DNA from: Apostichopus japonicus
Lineage: Eukaryota > Echinodermata > Holothuroidea > Aspidochirotida > Stichopodidae
Length of the DNA stretch: 64,000 bases
Assembly (NCBI RefSeq): GCF_037975245.1
Contig: NC_092567.1
Coordinates: 13,036,876 to 13,100,875 of the forward strand
Direction of reading: 5' to 3'
Part shown: piece after piece, positions 25,101 through 40,400 of the stretch
Numbering within the stretch: position 1 is the first letter of the stretch
Layout of the letters: every line of letters starts with the position of its first letter
The notes under the pieces: generated by a model
Database searches by the model: none
Told to the model about the DNA's origin: nothing
Seen by the model: the letters and a program-made list of their open reading frames with translations, nothing else
Program-made: the position numbers and the translations under genes

Positions 25101-28100
25101 ATCAATCGATCGAATGTTCGGTAGCGATCAATCGAATGATCGGTACCGATCAATCGAATGTGCGGTATCGATCGATGAAATGTTCGGTACCGATCAATCG
25201 AATGTGCAGTATCGATCGATCGAATGTTCGGTACCGATCAATCGAATGTTCGGTATCGATCAATCGAATGTGCGGTACCGATCAATCGAATGTGCGGTAT
25301 CGATCAATCGAATGTGCGTTATCGATCAATCGAATGTCCGGTATCAATAAATCGAATGTGCGGTACCGATCAATCGAATGTGCGGTACCGATCAAACGAA
25401 TGTGCGGTACCGATCAATCGAATGTGCGGTATCGATCGATCGAATGTGCGGTATCGATCAATCGAATGTGCGGATTAGATCGATAAATCGAATGTGCGGT
25501 ACCGATCGATGGAATGTGCGGTACCGATCAATCGAATGTGCGGTACCGATCAATCGAACGTGCGTTACCGATCGATCGAATGTGCGGTAACGATCAATCG
25601 AATATGCGGTACCGATCAATCGAATGTGCGGTACCGATCGATCGAATGTGCGGTACCGATCGATCGAATGTGCGGTATTGATCGATCGAATGTGCGTTAC
25701 CGATCTATCGAATATTCGGTACCGATTGATCGAATGTGCGGAACCGATCAGTCCAATGTTCGGAACCGATCAATCGAATATGCGTCACGGATCAATCGAA
25801 AATTCGGTACCGATCGATCGAATGTGCGGTATCGATCGATCGAATGTTCGGTACCGACCCATCAAATGTTCGGTACCGATCGATCGAATGTGCGGTACCG
25901 ATTAATCGAATATGCGGTATCGATCTATCGAATGTGCGGTACCGATCGATGGAATGTGCGGTACCGATCAATCGAATGTGCGGTACCGATCAATCGAATG
26001 TGCGATTCCGCTCGATCGAATGTGCGGTATCGATCAATCGAATGTGCGGTACCGATCATTCGAAAATTCGGTACCGATCAATCGAATGTGCGTTACCGAT
26101 CGATCGAATGTGCGGTAACGATCAATCGAATATGCGGTACCGATAAATCGAATGTGCGGTACCGATCAATCGAATGTGCGGTACCGATCAATCGAATGTG
26201 CGGTACCAATCGATCGATCGAATGTGCGATACCAATCGATCGACCGAATGTGCGGTACCGATCAATCGAATGTGCGGATTAGATCGATCGAATGCGTTTA
26301 ACCAATCAATCGAATGTTCGGTACCGATCGATCGAATGTTCGGTACCAATGAATGGAATGTTCGGTACCCATCGATTGAATGTGCGGTACCGATGAATCG
26401 AATGTTCGGTATCGATCCATCGAATGTTCGGTATCGATCGATCAGATGTGCGAAACCGATCAACCTAAAGTGCGAAACCGATCAATCGAATGTTCGGTAC
26501 CGATCAATCGAGTGTGCGATACCGATCAATATCATGTTCGGAACAGATCAATCGAATGTTCGGTATCGATCAATCGAATGTGCGGTATCGATCAATCGAA
26601 TGTACGGTACCAATCGATCGAATGTGCGGTATCGATCGATCGAATGTACGGTACCAATCAATCGAATGTGCGGTATCGATCGATCGAATGTGCGGTACCG
26701 ATCAAACGAATGTGCGGTACCGATCAATCGAATGTGCGGTACCGATCAACCTAATGTGCGAAACCGATCATTCGAATGTTCGGTCCTGATCAATCGAATG
26801 TTCGGGACCGATCAATCGAATGTGCGGTACCGATCAATCGAATGTACAGTATCGATCAATCGAATGTGCGGTTTCGATCGATCGAATGTTCGGTACCGAT
26901 CAATATAATGTTCGGAACAGATCAATCGAATGTTCGGTATCGATCAATCGAAAGTGCGGTATCGATCAATCGAATGTACAGTATCGATCAATCGAATGTT
27001 CGGTACTGGTCAATCGAACGTGCGGTACCGATCAATCGAATGTGCGGTACCGATCAATCGAATGTTCGGCATCGATCGATCGAATGTGCGAAACCGATCA
27101 ACCTAATGTGCGAAACCGATCAATCGAATGTTCGGTCCTGATCAATCGAATGTTCGTGATCGATCAATCGAATGTGCGGCACCGATCAATCGAATGTATA
27201 GTATCGATCAATCGAATGTTCGGTGCCAATCAATCGAATGTGCGGTATCGATCGATCGAATGTTCGGTACCGATCAAACGAATGTGCGGTACCGATCAAT
27301 CGAATGTGCGGTACCGATCAATCGAATGTGCGGTACTGATCAATCGAATGTGCGGTACCAATCGATCGATCGAATGTGCGGTACCGATCAAACGAATGTG
27401 CGGTACCGATCAATCGAATGTGCGGTATCGATCAATCGAATGTCCGGTATCGATAAATCGAAGGTGCGTTACCGATCAATCGAAAGTGCGGTACCGATCA
27501 ACGAATGTGCGGTACCGATCAATCGAATGTTCGGTATCGATCAATCGAATGTGCGGTACCGATCAATCGAATATTCGGTACCGATCAATCGAATGTGCGG
27601 TACCAATCGATCGATCGAATGTGCGGTACCGATCAAACGAATGTGCGGTACCGATCAATCGAATGTGCGGTACCGATCAATCGAATGTGCGGTACCGATC
27701 AATCGAATGTGCGGTACCAATCGATCGATCGAATGTGCGGTACCGATCAAACGAATGTGCGGTACCGATCAATCGAATGTGCGGTATCGATCAATCGAAT
27801 GTCCGGTATCGATAAATCGAATGTGCGGTATCGATCAATCGAATGTGCGGTACCGATCAACGAATGTGCGGTACCGATCAATCGAATGTGCGGTATCGAT
27901 CAATATAATGTTCGGTACCAATCAATCGAATGTGCGGTATCGATCAATCGAATGTCCGGTATCGATAAATCGAATGTGCGGTACCGATCAATCGAATGTG
28001 CGGTATCGATCAATCGAATGTCCGGTATCGATAAATCGAAGGTGCGTTACCGATCAATCGAAAGTGCGGTACCGATCAACGAATGTGCGGTACCGATCAA

Positions 28101-31100
28101 TCGAATGTTCGGTATCGATCAATCGAATGTGCGGTACCGATCAATCGAATGTTCGGTACCGATCAATCGAATGTGCGGTACCGATCAATCGAGTGTGCGA
28201 TACCGATCAATATCATGTTCGGAACAGATCAATCGAATGTTCGGTATCGATCAATCGAATGTGCGGTATCGATCAATCGAATGTACGGTACCAATCGATC
28301 GAATGTGCGGTATCGATCGATCGAATGTACGGTACCAATCAATCGAATGTGCGGTATCGATCGATCGAATGTGCGGTACCGATCAAACGAATGTGCGGTA
28401 CCGATCAATCGAATGTGCGGTACCGATCAACCTAATGTGCGAAACCGATCATTCGAATGTTCGGTCCTGATCAATCGAATGTTCGGGACCGATCAATCGA
28501 ATGTGCGGTACCGATCAATCGAATGTACAGTATCGATCAATCGAATGTGCGGTTTCGATCGATCGAATGTTCGGTACCGATCAATATAATGTTCGGAACA
28601 GATCAATCGAATGTTCGGTATCGATCAATCGAAAGTGCGGTATCGATCAATCGAATGTACAGTATCGATCAATCGAATGTTCGGTACTGGTCAATCGAAT
28701 GTTCGGTATCGATTAATCGAATGTGCGGTACCGATCAATCGAATGTGCGGTACCGATCAATCGAATGTGCGGTACCAATCGATCGATCGAATGTGCGGTA
28801 CCGATCAAACGAATGTGCGGTACCGATCAATCGAATGTGCGGTACCGATCAATCGAATGTGCGGTACCGATCAATCGAATGTCAGGTATCGATAAATCGA
28901 ATGTGCGGTACCGATCAATCGAATGTGCAGTACCGATCAATCGAATGTGCAGTATCGATCGATCGAATGTTCGGTACCGATCAATCGAATGTGCGAAACC
29001 TATCAATCGAATGTTCGGTCCTGATCAATCGAATGTCCGGTATCGATCGATCGAATGTGCGGTATCGATCAATCGAATGTGCGGTACCAATGATTCGAAT
29101 GTTCGGTAACGATCAATCGAATGTGCGGTACCGATCAAACGCATGTGCGGTTCGATCGAATGTGCGGTACCGGTTAAACGAATATTCGGTACCGATCGAT
29201 CGAATGTGCGGATTAGATCGATCGAATGCGTGGAACCAATCAATCGAATGTTCGGTACCAATGAATCGAATGTTCGGTACCCATCGATTGAATGTGCGGT
29301 ACCGATGAATCGAATGTTCGGTATCGATCCATCGAATGTTCGGTATCGATCGATCAGATGTGCGAAACCGATCAACCTAAAGTGCGAAACCGATCAATCG
29401 AATGTTCGGTACCGATCAATCGAGTGTGCGATACCGATCAATAAAATGTTCGGAACAGATCAATCGAATGTTCGGTATCGATCAATCGAATGTGCGGTAT
29501 CGATCAATCGAATGTGCGGTACCGATCAATCGAATGTTCGGTATCGATCAATCGAATGTGCGAAACCGATCAACCTAATGTGCGAAACCGATCATTCGAA
29601 TGTTCGGTCCTGATCAATCGAATGTTCGGGACCGATCAATCGAATGTGCGGTACCGATCAATCGAATGTACAGTATCGATCAATCGAATGTGCGGTTTCG
29701 ATCGATCGAATGTTCGGTACCGATCAATATAATGTTCGGAACAGATCAATCGAATGTGCGGTATCGATTAATCGAAAGTGCGGTATCGATCAATCGAATG
29801 TGCGGTACCGATCAATCGAATGTTCGGCATCGATCGATCGAATGTGCGAAACCGATCAACCTAATGTGCGAAACCGATCAATCGAATGTTCGGTCCTGAT
29901 CAATCGAATGTTCGTGACCGATCAATCGAATGTGCGGTACCGATCAATCGAATGTACAGTATCGATCATTCGAATGTTCGGTACTGGTCAATCGAACGTG
30001 CGGTACCGATCAATTGAATGTGCGGAACCGATCAATCGAATGTTCGGCATCGATCCATCGAATGTGCAAAACCGATCAACCTAATGTGCGAAACCGATCA
30101 ATTGAATGTTCGGTCCTGATCAATCGAATGTTCGTGACCAATCAATCGAATGTGCGGTACCGATCAATCGAATGTATAGTATCGATCAATCGAATGTTCG
30201 GTGCCAATCAATCGAATGTGCGGTATCGATCGATGAAATGTTCGGTACCGATCAATCGAATGTGCAGTATCGATCGATCGAATGTTCGGTACCGATCAAT
30301 CGAATGTTCGGTATCGATCAATCGAATGTGCGGTACCGATCAATCGAATGTGCGGTACCGATCAATCGAATGTGCGGTACCAATCGATCGATCGAATGTG
30401 CGGTACCGATCAAACGAATGTGCGGTACCGATCAATCGAATGTGCGGTACCGATCAATCGAATGTGCGGTACCGATCAATCGAATGTGCGGTACCAATCG
30501 ATCGATCGAATGTGCGGTACCGATCAAACGAATGTGCGGTACCGATCAATCGAATGTGCGGTATCGATCAATCGAATGTCCGGTATCGATAAATCGAAGG
30601 TGCGTTACCGATCAATCGAATGTGCGGTACCGATCAACGAATGTGCGGTACCGATCAATCGAATGTGCGGTATCGATCAATATAATGTTCGGTACCGATC
30701 AATCGAATGTACGGTATCTATCGATCGAATATGCGGTACCGATCAAACGAATGTGCAGTACCGATCAATCGAATGTGCGGTATCGATCAATCGAATGTCC
30801 GATATCGATCAATCGAATGTGCGGTACCGATCAATTGAAAGTGCAGTACCAATCGATCGATCGAATGTGCGGTACCGATCAAACGAATGTGCAGTACCGA
30901 TCAATCGAATGTGCGGTATCGATCAATCGAATGTCCGATATCGATCAATCGAATTTGCGGTACCGATCAATCGAATGTGCGGTACCGATCAATCGAATGT
31001 GCGGTACCGATCAATCGAATGTGCTGTATCAATCGATCGAATGTTCGGTAGCGATCAATCGAATGATCGGTACCGATCAATCGAATGTGCGGTATCGATC

Positions 31101-34100
31101 GATGAAATGTTCGGTACCGATCAATCGAATGTGCAGTATCGATCGATCGAATGTTCGGTACCGATCAATCGAATGTTCGGTATCGATCAATCGAATGTGC
31201 GGTACCGATCAATCGAATGTGCGGTATCGATCAATTTAATGTTCGGTATCGATCAATCGAATGTGCGGTATCGATCAATCGAATGTCCGGTATCGATAAA
31301 TCGAATGTGCAGTACCGATCAATCGAATGTGCGGTACCGATCAATCGATCGAATGTGCGGTACCGATCAAACGAATGTGCGGTACCGATCAATCGAATGT
31401 GCGGATTAGATCGATAAATCGAATGTGCGGTACCGATCGATGGAATGTGCGGTACCGATCAATCGAATGTGCGGTACCGATCAATCGAATGTGCGAATCC
31501 GCTCGATCGAATGTGCGGTATCGATCAATCGAATGTGCGGTACCGATCATTCGAATGTGCGGAACCGATCAATCGAATATGAGTTACCGATCAATCGAAA
31601 ATTCGGTACCGATCGATCGAATGTGCGGTATCGATCGATCGAATGTTCGCTACCGACCCATCAAATGTTCGGTACCGATCGATCGAATGTGCGGTACCGA
31701 TTAATCGAATATGCGGTATCGATCTATCGAATGTGCGGTACCGATCGATGGAATGTGCGGTACCGATCAATCGAATGTGCGGTACCGATCAATCGAATGT
31801 GCGATTCCGCTCGATCGAATGTGCGGTATCGATCAATCGAATGTGCGGTACCGATCATTCGAAAATTCGGTACCGATCAATCGAATGTGCGTTACCGATC
31901 GATCGAATGTGCGGTAACGATCAATCGAATATGCGGTACCGATCAATCGAATGTGCGGTACCGATCAATCGAATGTGCGGTACCGATCGATCGAATGTGC
32001 GGTATTGATCGATCGAATGTGCGTTACCGATCAATCGAATATTCGGTACCGATCGATCCAATATGCGGTACCGATCGATCGAATGTGCGTTACCGATCGA
32101 TCGAATGTGCGGTACCGATCAATCGAATGTGCGGTATCGATCAATCGAATGTGCGGTACCGATCGATCGAATCTGCGGTACCGATCGATCGAATGTGCGG
32201 TATTGATCGATCGAATGTGCGTTACCGATCAATCGAATGTGCGGAACCGATCGATCGAATGTGCGGTACCGATCGATCGAATGTGCGGTATTGATCGATC
32301 GAATGTGCGTTACCGATCAATCGAATATTCGGTATCGATCGATCCAATATGCGGTACCGATCGATCGAATGTGCGTTACCGATCAATCGAATGTGCGGTA
32401 TCGATCAATCGAATGTGCGGTACCGATCGATCGAATGTGCGGTACCGATCGATCGAATGTGCGGTATTGATGGATCGAATGTGCGTTACCGATCAATCGA
32501 ATGTGCAGAACCGATCAATCGAATGTGCGGAACCGATCAATCGAATATGCGTCACGGATCAATCAAAAATTCGGTATCGATCGATCGAATGTGCGGTATC
32601 GATCGATGAAATGTTCGGTACCGATCAATCGAATGTGCAGTATCGATCGATCGAATGTTCGGTACCGATCAATCGAATGTCCGATATCGATCAATCGAAT
32701 TTGCGGTACGGATCAATCGAATGTGCGGTACCGATCAATCGAATGTGCGGTACCGATCAATCGAATGTGCTGTATCAATCGATCGAATGTTCGGTAGCGA
32801 TCAATCGAATGATCGGTACCGATCAATCGAATGTGCGGTATCGATCGATGAAATGTTCGGTACCGATCAATCGAATGTGCAGTATCGATCGATCGAATGT
32901 TCGGTACCGATCAATCGAATGTTCGGTATCGATCAATCGAATGTGCGGTACCGATCAATCGAATGTGCGGTATCGATCAATCGAATGTGCGTTATCGATC
33001 AATCGAATGTCCGGTATCAATAAATCGAATGTGCGGTACCGATCAATCGAATGTGCGGTACCGATCAAACGAATGTGCGGTACCGATCAATCGAATGTGC
33101 GGTATCGATCGATCGAATGTGCGGTATCGATCAATCGAATGTGCGGATTAGATCGATAAATCGAATGTGCGGTACCGATCGATGGAATGTGCGGTACCGA
33201 TCAATCGAATGTGCGGTACCGATCAATCGAACGTGCGTTACCGATCGATCGAATGTGCGGTAACGATCAATCGAATATGCGGTACCGATCAATCGAATGT
33301 GCGGTACCGATCGATCGAATGTGCGGTACCGATCGATCGAATGTGCGGTATTGATCGATCGAATGTGCGTTACCGATCTATCGAATATTCGGTACCGATT
33401 GATCGAATGTGCGGAACCGATCAGTCCAATGTTCGGAACCGATCAATCGAATATGCGTCACGGATCAATCGAAAATTCGGTACCGATCGATCGAATGTGC
33501 GGTATCGATCGATCGAATGTTCGGTACCGACCCATCAAATGTTCGGTACCGATCGATCGAATGTGCGGTACCGATTAATCGAATATGCGGTATCGATCTA
33601 TCGAATGTGCGGTACCGATCGATGGAATGTGCGGTACCGATCAATCGAATGTGCGGTACCGATCAATCGAATGTGCGATTCCGCTCGATCGAATGTGCGG
33701 TATCGATCAATCGAATGTGCGGTACCGATCATTCGAAAATTCGGTACCGATCAATCGAATGTGCGTTACCGATCGATCGAATGTGCGGTAACGATCAATC
33801 GAATATGCGGTACCGATAAATCGAATGTGCGGTACCGATCAATCGAATGTGCGGTACCGATCAATCGAATGTGCGGTACCAATCGATCGATCGAATGTGC
33901 GATACCAATCGATCGACCGAATGTGCGGTACCGATCAATCGAATGTGCGGATTAGATCGATCGAATGCGTTTAACCAATCAATCGAATGTTCGGTACCGA
34001 TCGATCGAATGTTCGGTACCAATGAATGGAATGTTCGGTACCCATCGATTGAATGTGCGGTACCGATGAATCGAATGTTCGGTATCGATCCATCGAATGT

Positions 34101-36363
34101 TCGGTATCGATCGATCAGATGTGCGAAACCGATCAACCTAAAGTGCGAAACCGATCAATCGAATGTTCGGTACCGATCAATCGAGTGTGCGATACCGATC
34201 AATATCATGTTCGGAACAGATCAATCGAATGTTCGGTATCGATCAATCGAATGTGCGGTATCGATCAATCGAATGTACGGTACCAATCGATCGAATGTGC
34301 GGTATCGATCGATCGAATGTACGGTACCAATCAATCGAATGTGCGGTATCGATCGATCGAATGTGCGGTACCGATCAAACGAATGTGCGGTACCGATCAA
34401 TCGAATGTGCGGTACCGATCAACCTAATGTGCGAAACCGATCATTCGAATGTTCGGTCCTGATCAATCGAATGTTCGGGACCGATCAATCGAATGTGCGG
34501 TACCGATCAATCGAATGTACAGTATCGATCAATCGAATGTGCGGTTTCGATCGATCGAATGTTCGGTACCGATCAATATAATGTTCGGAACAGATCAATC
34601 GAATGTTCGGTATCGATCAATCGAAAGTGCGGTATCGATCAATCGAATGTACAGTATCGATCAATCGAATGTTCGGTACTGGTCAATCGAACGTGCGGTA
34701 CCGATCAATCGAATGTGCGGTACCGATCAATCGAATGTTCGTCATCGATCGATCGAATGTGCGAAACCGATCAACCTAATGTGCGAAACCGATCAATCGA
34801 ATGTTCGGTCCTGATCAATCGAATGTTCGTGATCGATCAATCGAATGTGCGGCACCGATCAATCGAATGTATAGTATCGATCAATCGAATGTTCGGTGCC
34901 AATCAATCGAATGTGCGGTATCGATCGATCGAATGTTCGGTACCGATCAAACGAATGTGCGGTACCGATCAATCGAATGTGCGGTACCGATCAATCGAAT
35001 GTGCGGTACTGATCAATCGAATGTGCGGTACCAATCGATCGATCGAATGTGCGGTACCGATCAAACGAATGTGCGGTACCGATCAATCGAATGTGCGGTA
35101 TCGATCAATCGAATGTCCGGTATCGATAAATCGAAGGTGCGTTACCGATCAATCGAAAGTGCGGTACCGATCAACGAATGTGCGGTACCGATCAATCGAA
35201 TGTTCGGTATCGATCAATCGAATGTGCGGTACCGATCAATCGAATATTCGGTACCGATCAATCGAATGTGCGGTACCAATCGATCGATCGAATGTGCGGT
35301 ACCGATCAAACGAATGTGCGGTACCGATCAATCGAATGTGCGGTACCGATCAATCGAATGTGCGGTACCGATCAATCGAATGTGCGGTACCAATCGATCG
35401 ATCGAATGTGCGGTACCGATCAAACGAATGTGCGGTACCGATCAATCGAATGTGCGGTATCGATCAATCGAATGTCCGGTATCGATAAATCGAATGTGCG
35501 GTATCGATCAATCGAATGTGCGGTACCGATCAACGAATGTGCGGTACCGATCAATCGAATGTGCGGTATCGATCAATATAATGTTCGGTACCAATCAATC
35601 GAATGTGCGGTATCGATCAATCGAATGTCCGGTATCGATAAATCGAATGTGCGGTACCGATCAATCGAATGTGCGGTATCGATCAATCGAATGTCCGGTA
35701 TCGATAAATCGAAGGTGCGTTACCGATCAATCGAAAGTGCGGTACCGATCAACGAATGTGCGGTACCGATCAATCGAATGTTCGGTATCGATCAATCGAA
35801 TGTGCGGTACCGATCAATCGAATGTTCGGTACCGATCAATCGAATGTGCCTTTACCGATCAATCGAGTGTGCGATACCGATCAATATCATGTTCGGAACA
35901 GATCAATCGAATGTTCGGTATCGATCAATCGAATGTGCGGTATCGATCAATCGAATGTACGGTACCAATCGATCGAATGTGCGGTATCGATCGATCGAAT
36001 GTACGGTACCAATCAATCGAATGTGCGGTATCGATCGATCGAATGTGCGGTACCGATCAAACGAATGTGCGGTACCGATCAGTCGAATGTGCGGTACCGA
36101 TCAACCTAATGTGCGAAACCGATCATTCGAATGTTCGGTCCTGATCAATCGAATGTTCGGGACCGATCAATCGAATGTGCGGTACCGATCAATCGAATGT
36201 ACAGTATCGATCAATCGAATGTGCGGTTTCGATCGATCGAATGTTCGGTACCGATCAATATAATGTTCGGAACAGATCAATCGAATGTTCGGTATCGATC
36301 AATCGAAAGTGCGGTATCGATCAATCGAATGTACAGTATCGATCAATCGAATGTTCGGTACTG
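21015..36363. repeat. Tandem duplication of a 7.67-kb block
   Basis: Unit 1 is about 21,015-28,690 and unit 2 about 28,691-36,363. The offset is 7,672 bp before the 1-bp loss near 22,093 and 7,673 bp after it, falls to 7,651 across 24-25 kb because unit 2 lost one monomer near 31,340, and then returns to 7,673. Visible differences are few: TGTCCAGTACC near 23,081 against TGTGCAGTACC near 30,754, and GTTCGGCATCG near 27,064 against GTTCGTCATCG near 34,737. The copies therefore look very similar and the event recent, unless the assembly created it. Confidence 0.85.
26499..28690. repeat. Tandem duplication, 1,681-bp offset, second copy truncated
   Basis: The CGAGTGTGCGATACC...CAATATCATG monomers near 26,510 recur near 28,191. 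Copy 2 stops at about 28,690, where GGTACTGGTCAATCGAATGTTCGG joins a different block. The same inner duplication is present in the second 7.67-kb unit, so it predates the 7.67-kb duplication. Confidence 0.78.
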
Positions 36364-37420
36364 GTCAATCGAACGTGCGGTACCGATCAATCGAATGTGC
36401 GGTACCGATCAATCGAATGTTCGGCATCGATCGATCGAATGTGCGAAACCGATCAACCTAATGTGCGAAACCGATCAATCGAATGTTCGGTCCTGATCAA
36501 TCGAATGTTCGTGATCGATCAATCGAATGTGCGGCACCGATCAATCGAATGTATAGTATCGATCAATCGAATGTTCGGTGCCAATCAATCGAATGTGCGG
36601 TATCGATCGATCGAATGTTCGGTACCGATCAAACGAATGTGCGGTACCGATCAATCGAATGTGCGGTACCGATCAATCGAATGTGCGGTACTGATCAATC
36701 GAATGTGCGGTACCAATCGATCGATCGAATGTGCGGTACCGATCAAACGAATGTGCGGTACCGATCAATCGAATGTGCGGTATCGATCAATCGAATGTCC
36801 GGTATCGATAAATCGAAGGTGCGTTACCGATCAATCGAAAGTGCGGTACCGATCAACGAATGTGCGGTACCGATCAATCGAATGTTCGGTATCGATCAAT
36901 CGAATGTGCGGTACCGATCAATCGAATATTCGGTACCGATCAATCGAATGTGCGGTACCAATCGATCGATCGAATGTGCGGTACCGATCAAACGAATGTG
37001 CGGTACCGATCAATCGAATGTGCGGTATCGATCAATCGAATGTCCGGTATCGATAAATCGAATGTGCGGTATCGATCAATCGAATGTGCGGTACCGATCA
37101 ACGAATGTGCGGTACCGATCAATCGAATGTGCGGTATCGATCAATATAATGTTCGGTACCAATCAATCGAATGTGCGGTATCGATCAATCGAATGTCCGG
37201 TATCGATAAATCGAATGTGCGGTACCGATCAATCGAATGTGCGGTATCGATCAATCGAATGTCCGGTATCGATAAATCGAAGGTGCGTTACCGATCAATC
37301 GAAAGTGCGGTACCGATCAACGAATGTGCGGTACCGATCAATCGAATGTTCGGTATCGATCAATCGAATGTGCGGTACCGATCAATCGAATGTTCGGTTC
37401 CGATCAATCGAATGTGCGGT
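34172..37420. repeat. Tandem duplication, 1,682-bp offset, second copy lacks 114 bp
   Basis: CGAGTGTGCG is at 34182 and 35864. Copy 1 is about 34,172-35,853 and copy 2 about 35,854-37,420. Offsets drop from 1,682 to 1,568 within copy 2, which equals four 22-bp monomers plus one 26-bp monomer. The join carries an unusual GTGCCTTTACC near 35,846 where the equivalent place near 28,168 reads GTGCGGTACC, hence the extra base in the offset. Confidence 0.78.
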
Positions 37421-40400
37421 ACCGATCGATCGATCGAATGTGCGGTACCGATCAAACGAATGTGCGGTACCGATCAATCGAATGTGCGGTATCGATCAAT
37501 CGAATGTCCGGTATCGATAAATCGAAGGTGCGTTACCGATCAATCGAATGTGCGGTACCGATCAACGAATGTGCGGTACCGATCAATCGAATGTGCGGTA
37601 TCGATCAATATAATGTTCGGTACCAATCAATCGAATGTGCGGTATCGATCAATCGAATGTCCGGTATCGATAAATCGAATGTGCGGTACCGATCAATCGA
37701 ATGTGCGGTACCAATCGATCGATCGAATGTGCGGTATCGATCAATATAATGTTCGGTACCAATCAATCGAATGTGCGGTATCGATCAATCGAATGTCCGG
37801 TATCGATAAATCGAATGTGCGGTACCGATCAATCGAATGTGCGGTACCAATCGATCGATCGAATGTGCGGTACCGATCAAACGAATGTGCGGTAGCGATC
37901 AATCGAATGTGCGGTATCGATCAATCGAATGTCCGGTATCGATAAATCGAAGGTGCGTTACCGATCAATCGAATGTGCGGTACCGATCAACGAATGTGCG
38001 GTACCGATCAATCGAATGTGCGGTATCGATCAATATAATGTTCGGTACCAATCAATCGAATGTGCGGTATCGATCAATCGAATGTCCGGTATCGATAAAT
38101 CGAATGTGCGGTACCGATCAATCGAATGTGCGGTACCGATCAATCGAATGTGCGGTACCAATCGATCGATCGAATGTGCGGTACCAATCAATCGAATGTG
38201 CGGATTAGATCGATCGAATGCGTGGAACCAATCAATCGAATGTTCGGTACCGATCGATCGAATGTTCGGTACCAATGAATGGAATGTTCGGTACCCATCG
38301 ATTGAATGTGCGGTACCGATGAATCGAATGTTCGGTATCGATTAATCGAATGTTCGGTATCGATCGATCAGATGTGCGAAACCGATCAACCTAAAGTGCG
38401 AAACCGATCAATCGAATGTTCGGTACCGATCAATCGAGTGTGCGATACCGATCAATATCATGTTCGGAACAGATCAATCGAATGTTCGGTATCAATCAAT
38501 CGAATGTGCGGTATCGATCAATCGAATGTACGGTACCAATCGATCGAATGTGCGGTATCGATCGATCGAATGTACGGTACCAATCAATCGAATGTGCGGT
38601 ATCGATCGATGAAATGTTCGGTACCGATCAATCGAATGTGCAGCATCGATCGATCGAATGTTCGGTACCGATCAATCGAATGTTCGGTATCGATTAATCG
38701 AATGTGCGGTACCGATCAATCGAATGTGCGGTACCGATCAATCGAATGTGCGGTACCAATCGATCGATCGAATGTGCGGTACCGATCAAACGAATGTGCG
38801 GTACCGATCAATCGAATGTGCGGTACCGATCAATCGAATGTGCGGTACCGATCAATCGAATGTCAGGTATCGATAAATCGAATGTGCGGTACCGATCAAT
38901 CGAATGTGCAGTACCGATCAATCGAATGTGCAGTATCGATCGATCGAATGTTCGGTACCGATCAATCGAATGTGCGAAACCTATCAATCGAATGTTCGGT
39001 CCTGATCAATCGAATGTTCGGTATCGATCGATCGAATGTGCGGTATCGATCAATCGTATGTGCGGTACCAATGATTCGAATGTTCGGTAACGATCAATCG
39101 AATGTGCGGTACCGATCAAACGCATGTGCGGTTCGATCGAATGTGCGGTACCGGTTAAACGAATATTCGGTACCGATCGATCGAATGTGCGGATTAGATC
39201 GATCGAATGCGTGGAACCAATCAATCGAATGTTCGGTACCGATCGATCGAATGTTCGGTACCCATCGATTGAATGTGCGGTACCGATGAATCGAATGTTC
39301 GGTATCGATCCATCGAATGTTCGGTATCGATCGATCAGATGTGCGAAACCGATCAACCTAAAGTGCGAAACCGATCAATCGAATGTTCGGTACCGATCAA
39401 TCGAGTGTGCGATACCGATCAATAAAATGTTCGGAACAGATCAATCGAATGTTCGGTATCGATCAATCGAATGTGCGGTATCGATCAATCGAATGTGCGG
39501 TACCGATCAATCGAATGTTCGGTATCGATCGATCGAATGTGCAAAACCGATCAACCTAATGTGCGAAACCGATCATTCGAATGTTCGGTCCTGATCAATC
39601 GAATGTTCGGGACCGATCAATCGAATGTGCGGTACCGATCAATCGAATGTACAGTATCGATCAATCGAATGTGCGGTTTCGATCGATCGAATGTTCGGTA
39701 CCGATCAATATAATGTTCGGAACAGATCAATCGAATGTGCGGTATCGATTAATCGAAAGTGCGGTATCGATCAATCGAATGTGCGGTACCGATCAATCGA
39801 ATGTTCGGCATCGATCGATCGAATGTGCGAAACCGATCAACCTAATGTGCGAAACCGATCAATCGAATGTTCGGTCCTGATCAATCGAATGTTCGTGACC
39901 GATCAATCGAATGTACAGTATCGATCATTCGAATGTTCGGTACTGGTCAATCGAACGTGCGGTACCGATCAATTGAATGTGCGGAACCGATCAATCGAAT
40001 GTTCGGCATCGATCGATCGAATGTGCAAAACCGATCAACCTAATGTGCGAAACCGAACAATTGAATGTTCGGTCCTGATCAATCGAATGTTCGTGACCAA
40101 TCAATCGAATGTGCGGTACCGATCAATCGAATGTATAGTATCGATCAATCGAATGTTCGGTGCCAATCAATCGAATGTGCGGTATCGATCGATGAAATGT
40201 TCGGTACCGATCAATCGAATGTGCAGTATCGATCGATCGAATGTTCGGTACCGATCAATCGAATGTTCGGTATCGATCAATCGAATGTGCGGTACCGATC
40301 AATCGAATGTGCGGTACCGATCAATCGAATGTGCGGTACCAATCGATCGATCGAATGTGCGGTACCGATCAAACGAATGTGCGGTACCGATCAATCGAAT

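Larger units (their letters stand above)
6744..33966. repeat. Higher-order repeat of about 7.7-9.8 kb marked by a GCGTTTAACC monomer
   Basis: The rare sequence GCGTTTAACC, following GGATTAGATCGATCGAAT, occurs at 6744, 16470, 26294 and 33967. Intervals are 9,726, 9,824 and 7,673 bp. The order of variant monomers after each marker is nearly the same for more than 700 bp, including CAACCTAAAGTGC, CAATATCATG and GTCCTGATC monomers. These are copies of one long higher-order unit that differ by internal gains and losses of monomer blocks. Confidence 0.8.
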
